DNA of 64,000 nucleotides from Chamaecyparis obtusa (lineage: Eukaryota > Streptophyta > Pinopsida > Cupressales > Cupressaceae), in assembly GCA_027943335.1 (NCBI GenBank), contig BSBK01002080.1, positions 562,001 to 626,000 of the forward strand. Reading direction: 5' to 3'. The position numbers and the translations under genes were made by a program. The notes under the pieces were generated by a model. It had not been told where the DNA came from, did no database searches, and worked only from the letters and a program-made list of their open reading frames with translations. Below, piece after piece: positions 1 to 13,690 of the stretch (position 1 is its first letter; the number at the start of each line of letters is the position of its first letter).

Positions 1-16
1 ATATGGGAAGCTGAAA

Positions 17-352
17 ATGAAGAAGTTTGGACCTTGCAATATTTTGAAGAGATTTGACAGTGGAAATGGTTATGAGATTGAGTTATCTAATGACATGGAT
101 ATATCACATATTTTCAACATTGCTGATTTGTATGAGTATCACGAGTCAGATGAAGAAATGACAATGCCAAATGATTATCCTAAGAAACCAATAGAAGAAG
201 TTGAGTAGATTTTGGAGCAAAGAATTGGCAGAAGTACAAGAGGAAAATAGTATATGGAATATTTGGTAAAGTGGAAGAATAGATCGATTGAAGACAGTTC
301 ATGGATTTCACAATCTGAGTTGGATGCAGTTCGGGTTGTACCTATTTCATGA
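17..352 (+). pseudogene. Ty3/gypsy chromovirus polyprotein C-terminus (chromodomain), broken
   Basis: The frame from base 17 reads KKFGPCNILKRFDSGNGYEI, then NIADLYEYH, the usual C-terminal tail of plant chromovirus integrases. After an in-frame TAG near 206 it continues with EQRIGRSTRG, a second TAG, and YMEYLVKWKNRSIEDSSW, a chromodomain core (the YLVKWK and SSW motifs read the methylated histone tail in this family). Three in-frame stops make it non-functional. Only the last part of the element is in the window; reverse transcriptase and the integrase core would lie to the left. Family is clear, subfamily is not. Confidence 0.8.
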
Positions 353-385
353 TTCGAAGAATCATTTCAAATAACCCCAGGTGTC

Positions 386-953
386 TGATGCAGGAGCATC
401 TCGGGTCCTTGGCAATCCTATGTCACCAAAAACATGTTTGTGTTTTTTCTATGTTGCTCGGTTCCTGCTTTGACTGAGTTGGTTCGATGTTGCTCGGTTT
501 CCTTTGTTTACCGATGTTGGTTGGTTATCTCTTTAGTGCTCGATGAATTTCCCTAGTGCTCAATGATGCTTGTCTAGCGCTCGGTTTCCTTGCTTACTGA
601 GTTGTTTATTTTGGATTTTTGTCAGGGCCAACTCTTGCAATTAATTATGGTCATGGATTTAATGATGGTATCTATAATTGGCAAGCGTGTGGACCTAGAT
701 TTGGACGTTCCTTTCGTTGATGGTGGATCTGAAGGCCGACTTGTTCAGTAGCCTCTTGTATAAATGTAGTTGTTTGGTTAGAGTTTAGGAGTCAGTTCAA
801 TTAGAAGATAAAAACTTGAAGATTAGAGATTATTGGCAGATCCTCGCATGTTGGATGACTTCTGTACTTGAATTGTAATATCTGGCCTAAACAGGGAAGG
901 CCTTACAACCCGGCATGTATGAATCAATTGAAGTTAATATATGAAAGTTTCAG

Positions 954-955
<2 letters not shown>
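386..955 (+). mobile_element. Probable 3' LTR of the chromovirus remnant
   Basis: Sequence beginning TGATGCAGGAGCATCTCGGG directly follows the chromodomain reading frame, where a 3' LTR is expected. It repeats short GCTCGGTTTCC and GTGCTCGATG words and has a TATA-like TTGTATAAATG near 755. It runs into a pyrimidine microsatellite, so the right end is not defined, and no second LTR is in the window. Confidence 0.45.
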
Positions 956-1038
<83 letters not shown>

Positions 1039-1052
1039 ACTCACTCACTCAC
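956..1052 (+). repeat. (TC)n then (ACTC)n microsatellite
   Basis: About 78 bases of uninterrupted TC dinucleotide pass into four to five ACTC tetranucleotides. The open frames across it (runs of SLSLSL) are artefacts of the repeat. Confidence 0.95.
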
Positions 1053-1179
1053 TTGTGTGTTTGTGGCTTTCGCATGTGATCTTTGCAAGGTGGATTTGGT
1101 TAGTGTGTGCCTTTGGCCCCTACCCCCATCCTCCCTTGAGTCACTAAACCACTCAATATGCAGCTAGCGTAGGTTCCTC

Positions 1180-1870
1180 TTCCAATCATCCCCTTCATTT
1201 TGGGGGGAATTGTTGTTATGAGGCCATTAGAAAATCTATTGGTCATTTCTTAAACATGGATGATGCCACGACCAACATGAGTCTACCTTTGCACACATTC
1301 AGATTAACATTGACATCTCCATATCACTTCGTGGGGATGTGGTTCTCATGGTTGTAGATAGACAATGGACTCAATTGTTGGATTATGAGGATCTCTCCTT
1401 CTAATGTCATCAATGCTTCTGAATCAGTCTCCTGGTAACATAATGTTCTCTCATACTATAAATACACTACCACAAGGTGGAAGAAAGCTAATGATGATCA
1501 TTTCAAGTGTCCTAGTCTCTGATTCTTCCTCCAATGATGTTGTTGAGGACTCCCCTTAGGATGATGCTCCTACTAGTGATTTAACCTCCTCAAACCCAGT
1601 GGACCCTATTCTACCTCTTACTATTGGTGTAGTCCCCTTCGATTGCGTGGAACCTCCACAATCTGCCACTCCAACCCTTGGCTAATGATGCACAACCTTC
1701 TCAACGCTCTTCTTCTGGTGTTGATACTCTCCCAAAGAGAATCGCACAACTTACTTCCCCTTATGGTGAAGATTCTAGTGTTAGTATCGCTTGGCCAATT
1801 GTCTGAGTGGCGTAGAAAAAAATGTTCTTCAGTTCTTCCTCCCCACTATGTGGGTGTGTTGCCTTCCCAC
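1180..1870 (+). pseudogene. L1-type LINE ORF1 remnant
   Basis: From 1218 the frame reads EAIRKSIGHFLNMDDATTNM. After a frameshift near 1305 it reads INIDISISLRGDVVLMVVDR, then QWTQLLDYEDLSF, a stop, and CHQCF. This order (GxxIGxFxxMD, VxIDIS, YEDLPxxCxxC) is that of the DUF4283 and zinc-knuckle part of plant LINE-1 ORF1 proteins. Stops and frameshifts are frequent. The proline/serine-rich piece up to about 1870 is probably the ORF1 tail. No endonuclease or reverse transcriptase was seen. Confidence 0.55.
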
Positions 1871-1899
1871 TCCTAAGGTGGGTTACTTCTTGTTCTGTA

Positions 1900-4682
1900 A
1901 ATATGTTGTTAATAGTTTATTCTTGACTTTGGTGTAATTGGTCTTTTGGCTTGTCTTTGTAAGGACTGTCACCCTTATTATGCTCCTTTTAATAACAAAA
2001 AACATTGTAGATGTTTTAAAATTTCAATAAAGAACTAAGGGCTTTCAATCTTGTTACCTTACAAATAGAGAAAAAAATTGCAACTTCTCATACTTGTGTT
2101 TTTTAAGCTTTTAGTACTTTGCATGATACACTAAACAACTAACATTTAAGTGTGGTCAAAATGGAGGTTAGAGTATCATTCCCCATTTGCATTAGCTATT
2201 CAATTGAAAAATAAGTAAAATGTTTGCATGAAATTTTTTATATAAATACATGGTCCATGTTGTAGCTAGCAACACATGTTTTGACTTAGTATTACAAAGT
2301 GTTTTGTTATGATATAATTTATTCTTGTTAAATATTGATACAATACATCAATCTAGTAGAGTTGTGTTATTTAGTTTCCACCTCTTGACTAATAGAAGAA
2401 AGTAGGCATGCATGATGAATCAACAAGTGGTATTTGCAAAAGTGTAACAAAGGATCACACATCAAATTGATGCATAAAAAATTAATTCTGAAAGATGAGG
2501 CTCAATTTAAAATGTTAGAATGGATCAAAACAATGAATTTTCCAAAATATTTTTGTGCCCTCTTTATGTCAAAGGAGTTTGTTGAGTTTATGATTCAAAG
2601 TGTTACATGTATAGTTAGTAATAATGTTAATTTAACAATTTATGATTTGTTTGAAGTAACTAATACTTAATTCCTTTAAGAAAAATGATGTTGAGATTCA
2701 AAGTGAATGCCTTTTAGTGTAAGAGTTGGATAGTGAACCCAGACTCCAAGATCACCTTATAAAACACAGAGCTAGACAAGTTTATGATGTGCTTAAGCAA
2801 ATTATAAGACGTGCCAATTTTTAAATAGCCAGACTCCAATATTCAATGTCGAGATAATATCTTATGACAAATAACAACTAAAAAAATCCTTACAAGCCAA
2901 ATTAACTTATGTTGATATGATCCACTAATGAACTAGTTATATAAAATGTCTTCTTCACACCAATATTTGTTACACACATTAAATATCAAAATCTAAATTG
3001 AAAACATAAACATAATAAAAACTTATGTTTTAATTTCATAAATTGACAAACGTATTACTCAATTTTTAAACATGATAAAATTCACAAGCTTCCTTTTATA
3101 ATTTCATATTATTTAGAAATGTAATTCTAAGTTCTTGTTTGATCCTAAAACTTGTATAATGCACATGAAACAAAGATCGCTTTATGAAATTAACGGCTTC
3201 TTTTCAATTAAGATCATTTAGGGATATCATTCTAGGATTTGAATTAAACTGATTACATCTTATTAATATTTAATAAAATATAATTATATAATTTATGACT
3301 AAGGAATAACATTGTCGGCTTACCAACAAATTCAAAGTCATTCTAGATATTGTATTAAATGCTGAATAATCTTTATATTTAACTAAGATTGTTGGTTTCC
3401 CTGGTGGAAATGCTGATTTTATTCATTAGGCAATTGACATTTCATATAATAAAAAATAATCTTTATTCTGAATATCATAACAATTATTTAAGCAATTTCT
3501 GTGATGTTTAACAATGAGGACTATAATGAAGTAACCTTGTTAACTAAATATTTATATAATTAAGAATGTAGATCAATATAGACTAATGGAACAATTCTTC
3601 ATCATAAAAAGGAACGTCTGTAAAAGGGGTAAATACTTATCCTTACCAAAGGTCACACTGTTAGTGGCAAAATCACCGGCTAAGCATAAACATAGGCTGG
3701 ACACTATCCTCTGCCCTGTATGCTAATCATTAGTGTATGAGCCTAAACACTGGACAAAAAATATTACCGAAAAGCCAATTACCAAGAATCTGCAGATCCC
3801 ATCATTGAAACAGCGCTCTTCAATATAAGTCCTTGTCCTGATTCCATTACTCATCATCAAGAAAGTCAATGATCCAAAAAGAAAGTAGCTGCAACTCGAG
3901 CAAGACTAGTGGTAACGAGGAAATACAAACAAATGCATTGTTGGTAATTTTTTGTTAGCATGATAAAATTCAGTGACCTGTCTAACCATTATCGATACTA
4001 TTATATTTCAATGTAGCAATTGTGATGATGGGAAGGTTTGTCAGCTAATCTGCAAAACACTTTGAGAGTTTTCAGTAAAATATTTGACCTTTGGGGATTC
4101 GAGATCCAATTCACAAATCTAGCAGAGTTATCAGTGTATTCAAGCAAACAAAAAAGGGATCACATTCACTAATGAATATTTCTACTTGTCAATATGTATA
4201 CAAAGGGGATAGGGCATTACGCCACCAATATTGAGCTCTTGTACATTTTGCTGCCGAAGGCACTTGAATACCTGAGATACTTTCTCATAAATGATACACA
4301 TTTCAAGTTAATACAAATTTAGCAAAAATGGAACATCCAGAGAGGCACGTGGACAACTTCTCTTAACCCCCACTTCTATGAAATTTTATGTAGGGGAAAA
4401 CAAGTGGCTTGCCACTCGTCTGAAGCAGAACTTGTACTAGCATGCTGCTGTTTTCTTAGTTAAAAAACAAAAATTTAGGAAATTATGGCCATTTACACAG
4501 GCAGCATTGCAATGCGTGTCCTTTCAAGAGAAGGATTAAACTATACTGATAAAATCAACAATTTTACAATGTAGAGAATCCACAAAAACAACTAGCCTCC
4601 CATTCTCTTTTAAGACTCTTAAGGGCGTTGAATAACTTATGATACACATTTTGCCCAATAAAATACTAATTGAATGGAAAAA
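1900..4682. other. Intergenic, AT-rich; PNP2-like 3' UTR side
   Basis: No convincing gene. One plus-strand frame at 2434-2670 (78 aa, LKDEAQFKMLEWIKTMNFPK) looks like a fragment of a decayed hAT-type or DUF4371-like protein, but I cannot place it. The stretch immediately below 4683 must hold the 3' UTR of the minus-strand gene; its poly(A) site cannot be fixed by eye. Confidence 0.4.
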
Positions 4683-4787
4683 TCAGTCTATCTCCAATAT
4701 TGAAAACACAGGAATGCCCTTGTCATTAAGTCTCATGCATTTAACCTGAAGTTCTTCACCAACTTCAAAATTGGTCCTTCCCCCATC
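4683..4787 (-). CDS. PNP2: PNP2-like terminal exon
   Basis: Thirty-four codons plus TGA. They begin DGGRTNFEVGEELQVKCMRL and end GIPVFSILEID. The exon follows a CAG acceptor (minus strand, bases 4790-4788) and joins the GAG codon ending the previous exon in phase 0. It completes the second S1-like fold: the previous exon supplies the beta strands ending GMLRFE, and this one supplies the VGEELQVKC strand. Confidence 0.8.
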   Translation of the reverse strand, partial: DGGRTNFEVGEELQVKCMRLNDKGIPVFSILEID

Positions 4788-7700
4788 CTGCACATTTCAG
4801 AAAAATCAGATGGGACATATACGAAATTTCTTTGCTTCAACTTTATCATCTGCTAAAATTGCGAGGAGATGAAAGTGGAAGGCAGTGTCAACAAATTTGA
4901 AATGAACAGAACAATCAACAAAATGAAGGATTTCTCTGCATCTTGAGTGAAATACTTGACTCGTGAATAGGAGTGTTTGGTATGTTTTTGCAAGATTTTT
5001 TTCCCCCTGATCATGAAGTTAGTAAGCTGGGAAATTGTGTGTGGCATTGTATTGTTTGCTTTGTACAGCAGGTAGAGGAAAAGGAATAAGTGGGGAATAT
5101 CTAGAAAGCAACAAGAAAGGAAACATAGAGACCAACTTAATTAGATAATGTGTGTGCCATGCTCAGGATTAAGGGGAACTGATGAAAATAATTTCAATTC
5201 TGATAACATATTTGGAGTTATTACATGACATACATATCATACTAAAATATTTGGCAAATAATTTTGCAGTGATGGTCAAGTGGATATACAAAAAATTTAA
5301 TACATGTATAAACGTGAAGGATTTCTTGATGGATAACATCAACCTTCCGATAATGTTCAGTTACTTATTTTCAAATGTTACCTATTATTAGTATGTTATA
5401 ATTCTATTCATATATTTCTGATGTTAAGCATATAACAACATAGTATGTTGGTTAAAAAACTCTCTTCTGATAAAAACTTTGAGCCACAATTTCCATTTAA
5501 TGTCCAGGAAAAAATCACAAAGACAACTTTAATCCAGGCCAAAAGATTTTATTTGTTCAATAATTGTACAACAGCTATTACGCATTTGTATTCACTAATT
5601 CAAATGTATATCTGACTGCCAACTGTGTGGCTAACTACAAACATAGCTCCTACTAAGGAAACAGAATATTGTTTTCTAAGAAAGAAGCAAAACTATACAA
5701 TAGAATACATGTGAATCCCTTCTATTAATAAAACCCCAACAAAAACCTTCACGTATTAATCAGGCAGAGCTTTATTTTGAGCTGAGATGTTACTAATAAT
5801 TCCTTCTTTTTGTTTCTTTTAGTTGAAAGAATCTCTCCTCACTTTTTTCTAAATGTATTAGAGCTTTCTAACTCAACCACATGCAAGAAATGGTGATTTG
5901 TAGTGCGAGTGCATAAACATACAAGATACTGATATTGTACAAAACAGTGATTAAATTCTCAGGAGCATTTCAACCAATATAATGTATTTAAAAAGTAAAA
6001 GCAATGGCATTAGCATACAAAAGACTCCATGCATAAATTACAAGGGCTTGTATGCTGGACATTACCTCGAACCGAAGCATTCCCTTGTCTCCATTAGCAA
6101 GTTGAATGACAAGGCCAAATGTGCGTATCTGCAGCACCCTAACTGTACAATTGTCTCCAACTAGAACTGGCTTCTCGTGCAGTTCAATGCTCTCTGTTTC
6201 AACTGTATATGGAGTTTCACATGTAATTTTTTTGTCGGAGACATCAACATTGGGAAAGAATTCTGATAGGGCAGAAGGAGCAAGATTAGAAACATCTTCA
6301 ACTAGAACTGGCTTCTTGTGCACTTCAATGCTCTCTGTTTCAGCTGTATCTGGAGTTTCACATGTAATTTTTTTGTCGGAGAGAGCAACATTGCGAAAGA
6401 ATTCTGATAGGGAAAATGATGGAGCAGAATTAGAAACATCTCCAACCACAGGCATCTTATTCACTTTGCTGCTCTTTTGAGATGATCTTGATTTGGACTC
6501 TTTCTTAGTTAGCTCTGTTTTTGATACTTCGGTGACTTCTTGGGAGAACCTTTCTCTGTCATTTTCTAACATAACTTGTTTCTCATGCACTTCACCACTT
6601 TTGACTTCCACCTGCCGTCTTGATTTCTGTTTTTTCTTAGGTGAACTTGGTTGAGAAGTTTTCTTTTCTTGCTTGCTTTCTGATGCCTGAACAGCCTCTT
6701 GGGAGTATCTTTTATTGTCACATTCAGCAGCACTGCGAATGACCACTGATGGTGAAGAATATAAAGAAATGTCACCTGTTTCCTGAACTCCATTTGTAGT
6801 TACAGGTACCATATTAATTTCAGATCTTTGAACTTCCTGAAGATCATCACTTAGTGAAACAGATTCTAAATTGGAATTTCGAACCGACACATTATAACCC
6901 GAAGAATTGGCAGTGAAAGATCCATTCACATGTGATAAGTTGGGCTCTTTGATTACAATACTCTGTTGTGGCAAGTTGGATTCTTTGATAGTAATATTCT
7001 GTTGTTCTGGCTTGCTTTTATGCAAAGTATCCTTTAGTGAGAGTTTTATGTTGCCCCTGACATCTCGTTCAATGCACTTCAATGTGAGTTGTTGCCCAAG
7101 AGACAAAACATCTGAAACTTGAGAGATCTGCAACATAAAAGCAGAATTTGAGAATGCAAATGTCACCTAAATATTAAATCTAAACACACACTATTAATGT
7201 TCATTTCCTGTAGGTGATTATTTCTTTTTGTTTCCTTCTTTATTTAAATATTATTAATGACAAAACTGTGATAGTGGCAGCATAGGAAAAAGTCATTCAT
7301 ATACAAGTTTGCAGTTTGATATTGAAACGAACAGCCATAAGAATCCAATTTGCGAATGCAAATGGTGACTGCATATAATTAAATGGGAAGGCATTCATCT
7401 GGGACTTGACTGTGGACTTCCGATCACAAGGTAGGCAACCAACAACTGAAGTATCCACAATTTCTGCCCTTAAATTCCTAAGAAGGTCCACAACCTAGCT
7501 AAAAATTCTGTATCTAAGGACAATGAACAGGCAAAACCTGTTCTGAATCAGCTTATGAATTGTTCAAGAAACCTATATGAAAAATCATTCAAGGAAATCT
7601 TAATGAAATCATAGCAAAATTGTCCTGCAAAATACATCCACAAATCTGTTCAAATTTTCAGCAAGAAAATTCATCCTTTTTAGTTTTTCTACTTGAAATT

Positions 7701-10700
7701 TTATTAAGCCAGCAAATCCATCATGGGAAAATGGGCTTACATCCCCAAAATCACACACAAACCTAGAAACTCCTTTGAAATGTTTACAAAACACATATGC
7801 CTCGAGCACATCCAAAAATTGACCAAAAAGAAGCCTATAGTACAGGAACTTCCCATGTCAACTATCTGGAAATTTTGAGGACACATTCCCATATGGTACA
7901 CTGTCAAGTTTCAACTGACAAGAGTGCTTTATTAGGTCTCATCAGGAGCACCATTACTGCATGTGAACTAAAAACTTGAATCTCTCTTGCTCTTGTTGAT
8001 AAAATGGTGGGACCCAAGGAGTCTAAAGTGAGATGCCAACAAAATTGTAAATTGCTTGTGAAATGAGAACCAGTCTAAGTATAAGGTGTTGGATTGGCTA
8101 GTTATGCATCAAACTCTCGAGATTAATGTCAAGAGAGTATGCTCAATGTGCAAAGGCAAAAGATGAAAACGTGGCTGACCATCAATCAAGGAAGCATTCA
8201 AATTATTTGGGCTTTCTCCTCTAATGAATCACCACTTCTTTTGACTAGAATGACCCTCTTAGGTTGGTCATCTAACATGGGACAAAGAAAATCAAATTAA
8301 AATTATAGCGTTTTTCTCTATGACCGACCTACTTTGTGAAGCCTGGTCTATTTTGGGAAGTGGCATAAGTGCATACAAATACATGATCTTTTTGGAGGTC
8401 TAAAAACAAAATTTCAATGAGTACTATTTAGAGAGAAGTGCAGATCTAGACCAAGACCTAGAGCAGGAAATATGAAGCGTGTTGGGGATTTGTTTTGAAG
8501 AACAAGAGCAGATAAAGAGCAGATTTTGATGTGCATATTTTGAGGAACACAGGGTATCTTCCTGCACAAAATTAGGTCAGTCACTAGAATCCATAATCTT
8601 GTTCCCTGTAATGGAAGGCAACTGTAGTGGTATTAGGTGAAGTGGGTATTTGTACTTTTCTCGTCTATCTTATTTAAATGCCATTGATTCTTTGTCTTTT
8701 TATCTTGTCTCAATATTTGTACACTAAAAACTGGTATCCTTGTGTTTATTGTTAGTTTGCACCAATATTAGAATCATGGTATGCAGAGGAGAATAACCTT
8801 GATTGAATAAGTTGGACAACTTTTTTTATTGAATTTTGGAAATTCGATTGACTAAAGCTAGGTTTTAGAAATATCTTTGCAGATTTGCCTAATAAAAGAT
8901 ATAATTGCATATTCTTATGTAATCTGCACTATTTTTCAATAAAAAAAGGTGTTAAAAACCTTAGTTACCGGGTGTTCTTGTATTGGCCAGGAATCTGGGT
9001 GCAGATACTTTCCGGTTCAGATCGTGGTGCTGATTCGTTTGGGAGCGCACAGGGAGGATAAAATCACCATGTGGGTGCTCTCTCGTGCACATTCCTGCGC
9101 TCCAGAGAGCACCAACGGAGATTTTACGCTCGCTGTGCATGCCCGTGAATTCGAAGCATGCAGGTAATAATAATTCGTAGGAATATATAAGAATTTTAAC
9201 TATTTTTAGTTCATAACAATATAGAATTATGATTATTTTTCAATCTATTGTCTATAGGCTGAATGTTGATGTATGTGCAAATGATTGCAGAGATGGCCAG
9301 AAGATCTAATAGTCTGCACGCGTGCAGTCCCTGAGAGTGGCTCACTTTTAGACTCCTTTGCCTTTACTAAGTCATTGACACCTTCAATAACCAGACAATT
9401 CAGTCATGTGCATCCCTAAAATTGCCCTCTGATACCCATGCTGTCCTGCTATGTTTTGTTCTAAATTGCAATTCTCAAAAAAACAATGTTATGACAGAGA
9501 CTGATGCAAATGTTGCATCAATTTGCCTGCACTTGGGTAAGGGTAAATGGGTATCAATTTTTGTCATCACAAAACATTCTAAGTCGCACATAGCAAAGAA
9601 GTGCCACATCAAGCTCTTTCAAGGCTATGGTGAAACAGAAGTTTAAGTGGATAGAAGAATTGCCGTGGTGGAAGAAGAGGAGAGAGTTGTAGAGGCTTTC
9701 TATGGATTATGGAAACTTCTATCAAATTAATATTTGAATATTTGTGATCTATCAATTGACATTTGGCATTGATCAATGATGAAGTATCATACTATCAAAT
9801 GATTTAATTCTGTATATTTCTTGCATTTTTTTGTATATGTATAAATTTATTATGTGTGTAAACATACCCAAACACACCCAAAATCCCCCCCCCCCCCAAA
9901 AAAAAAAAAATAAATCACGTATCTGTGTACCAGGTTCTCGTACCCGCATCCGCATCCGGATTTGAACTGGTAACTTAGTTGAAAACAAGTTTAAAAAGCT
10001 GAAAATTCTTATATTTTACTCATAAACTATACAATTTTATAGTTATCCCATACTCTAACCTAATTTCAAAAGTATGGTGAATACTGATTACTTATTGGTA
10101 CTTGCCCTAGGCAATACTATTGCATTCACTAAGCATTGACTGGTTATCAATAAATTGATTTTGCATCAATTAGAAAATTTAAATTATTGAATTTTTTTAA
10201 AAAATTAAATTTATAAAGTTTATAAAATTAAATCTAAGTTGCAGGGTCCGCACCCTGGAGGCTCGGACCGGGTCCGGGTGCGCACCGGATCCGGATCCGC
10301 GTGCGGGTCCGAGCTGGGTCCGGAATTGGCCCTGTGGGTCCGGTCGGGTCCGTGGTGTCACGGACCCAACCGGACCCACAGGGCCAATTCCGGACCCTGT
10401 CCGGACCCAGCTCGGATCCGGGCGGACCCGAGCGGACCACGCAAGGACCCAGCACGGACCCGGACGGACCCGCGGAGCTATGGGTCTTTGGTGGGGTCAA
10501 AACTTTAAAAAATAACATTTTTTTATTATTTTTTCAATTGGGAACCCTAATCTGTCCCTTATACTTGCTTCCAAACCCCATTTGCACTCACTTTGCTCTT
10601 TCATTTTGTTGTTGTGTTTTGCTTTCCCATTTTGCAAGCTTGAAGAGAGGTGAAGAGTTTCAGCTGTGGAGTGCTAGATAGGATCCACAAAAGAGATTTA

Positions 10701-13647
10701 ACTCATTCAAGTGTTTAAGGTATGCATTTGAGATTGATTTTGTAGAAGTTTCAAGTAAGCATTTGGACTGTTTTTAAATTTTTTTCCCAAACTTTCATGT
10801 TTTTGTAGAAGTTTGAAGTATGTTTTTTTTCCATTTTATTATAGATTGTATCTATCAAAATCAGCAATGAGTAGTCAAGGCTCAAGGGCTGAGGGGTCTC
10901 AAACCTTCAAAATTGATAAACAATCTCCTTTGTGGAAATACACTAGTAGAGCTGCTCAATGTCCTGGAGGTGGGGGATTTGTTTGGACATGTAATTTTTG
11001 CAATACACAATATAGGAGCTCCTACTATCGAGTAAAACTTCATTTTTTAGGCCCTTTAGGTTAGGGGATCAATATGTGTGTGGAAGGGGTTACCACCTAG
11101 ACAAATAGCTGCAGTAAGGAAAGAACAAGCAGATGCAGACAAACTATGTGCAAAAGGGAAACAAGGTGGCAATACCGGGATACAACAAACAACATCACCA
11201 CCCACTCAAACAACCTCTAGACATCCCTTCCTGCCTATGCCTTCTTCAGAAGATGAAGATGTGAATCAACCAGAAATCACCCCCCGCAAGAGAGGCCCAT
11301 TAGACAAGGCATTTCAAAATGAGTTAAGGGATATTGCTGATGAAAAAATGGGACGTTGCCTCTTTGGGAATGGTCTTTCATTCAACTTAGTGAGATCACC
11401 CTATTGGAGAGAGATGGTTCAAGCAGTTAATGCAGCACCTTCCGGATACCAATGCCCTGGATATGAAAAGTTACGCACCACCTTATTGAATAATGAGAGG
11501 AGAAATGTAGATAACCGATTAAAACCAATAAGAGATTCCTGGGTTCAAACGGGTGTATCTATTGTTTCTGATGGCTGGAAAGATTGCAAAAACTGTCCTC
11601 TAATCAATGTAATTGCTGTATCCCCCAAGGGTGCAATGTTTTTGAAGGCAGTTGACTGTGGAGGGGAAAAAAAAGATGCAGAGTTTATTGCTCAAATTCT
11701 CATTGATGGCATAGAGTTAGTGGGTAGTGACAATGTTGTCCAAGTAATTACGGACAATGCAAAAAATTGCAGGGCTGCTGGTCTTTTGATAGAGGCTAGA
11801 TATGATCACATCTTCTGGACACCATGCACCGTCCACTCCCTCAATCTCATTCTGAAAGCAATTGGCACCCAAATAGAATGGGTGAAAAAAATATATGATG
11901 AAGCTGAGGAGATTCAAATGTTTGTGACAAATCACCATATGTCACAAGCAATTTTCAGAAGTTTCTCACACTTGGAATTATTGAAGGTAAATTTAAACTT
12001 TAATTTATTTAGTTTCATTTATCATTTAGAGTTCTATTTCATGTTTTACATATTTTAAATGTGTTATTAACTCACTATTGACATGTGTTTAGGTGGCTGA
12101 AACCCGATTTGCATCCCACATAATCGTGCTTCGACGACTTGTGAGGGTCAAGGAAGCATTGTGTCAAATGGTTATTAGCAACCAATGGAGTATTTGGAAG
12201 CAATCCAATACAGAGAGGGCTCAAAAGGTGAAGGCTACAATACTCGATGATGATTATTGGGCTCTTGTGGATTATTTATTGGAATTCACCGAACCTGTCA
12301 TGTCTATGCTTCGGTTTGCTGACACCGATGAGCCTTGCTTGGGGGATGTCTATGATGGCATGGACACCATGCTGGAGAAAATGAAAATGGTAAGTTACAA
12401 CTTACAAGTTTATAAACATTAAATTTACATAAGTTCATAATTTAGTAATTTTAAATTTACATAAAGATAACTTACATGAACACCATTTGATATCCCAGGT
12501 CATACAAAGGAAAGAGAATGATCCTGATGACATCGTCTACAAAAAGATTGAATCAATTGTGCACCATCGGTGGAACAAGATGACTACATCCTTGCACCTA
12601 CTTGCATATGCCCTATCTCCTAGATATTATAGCTCAAAAGTACTTTCTATTCCAGGGAGAGTGGCACCATTTAGAGATGCTGAGGTATCCAATGGGTGTA
12701 AGAAGGCCTTGGGTAAAATGTTCCGTGATCCAGAATTGGGGGCACATGTTAGAAGTGAATTTGGGTCATTCGTCTCAGGACAAGAGCTTGATGACATTGT
12801 TGAAGAAGACAGGGGTAGAATAAATGCAATCAAATGGTGGTACCTCCATGGGCAAGAATTCAAATACCTCCAACCCCTTGCAATTAAAATATTGTCACAA
12901 GTAAGTTTTTAATATTTCAGATTTCTTTTTCTTTTTTTGGGCCACTAACACTCTTGAATTTATTATTTTAATTTATCTTGTATTTATAGTTTAAACTTTA
13001 TACTATTTGTTATTGTAGGTTGCAAGCTCTTCTGCTGCTGAGCGGAATTGGAGTACTTACTCCTTTATCCACCCTGTAAAGCGTAACCGGTTGGCGGCAA
13101 AAAAAGCAGAGGACTTGGTTTACGTACACAACAATTTGCACCTTTTGTCACGGAAAGATCCAAGATACAAGAAAGGCCCAGAGATGCTATGGGATGTAGC
13201 ACCCGAGTCTGCTGACTTGGAGATGACCATTCAGGATCTTGCTCGAGCCACATTGCTTGATGTGGATGATGAAAATGTAGATGACATGGTACCCAGTAGT
13301 GCTAGTGGAACCGATTTGGGCTCTATTGATGGTGTTGATCTTACACTCGCAGCCGCTGAAGACCCCGTTGATACTGATTATTTTAATAATCCATTTGATG
13401 ATTGATGAACAATGAACATTGAACTATATTTCTGATTTCATGTTTCAAACTTTAGTCTTTATTGAACTATAGTATGCTACCTACATTTTCGTTTTATGGC
13501 AATGTGAATGGATGATCAAGTATTTAATTTGTTTATGAGTATGACATATGTTTATGAGCATTGATCAATGAATGAGGCTAGATTCATAGTATGAAGCATT
13601 GAAATGATTTAGAAATTCTGAAATTATGTATATTTCTCTTATTTTCT

Positions 13648-13690
<43 letters not shown>

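Noticed and set aside
941..1147. Two overlapping frames rich in Ser-Leu repeats
   Set aside because: Product of the TC microsatellite; no conserved sequence.
7609..7815. Short minus-strand frame near the PNP2-like exon
   Set aside because: No splice context, no similarity; chance frame in the intron.
10197..10681. GC-rich frames on both strands (Pro/Arg/Gly-rich)
   Set aside because: They overlap the hAT subterminal GGACCC repeats and palindrome and do not resemble a protein.
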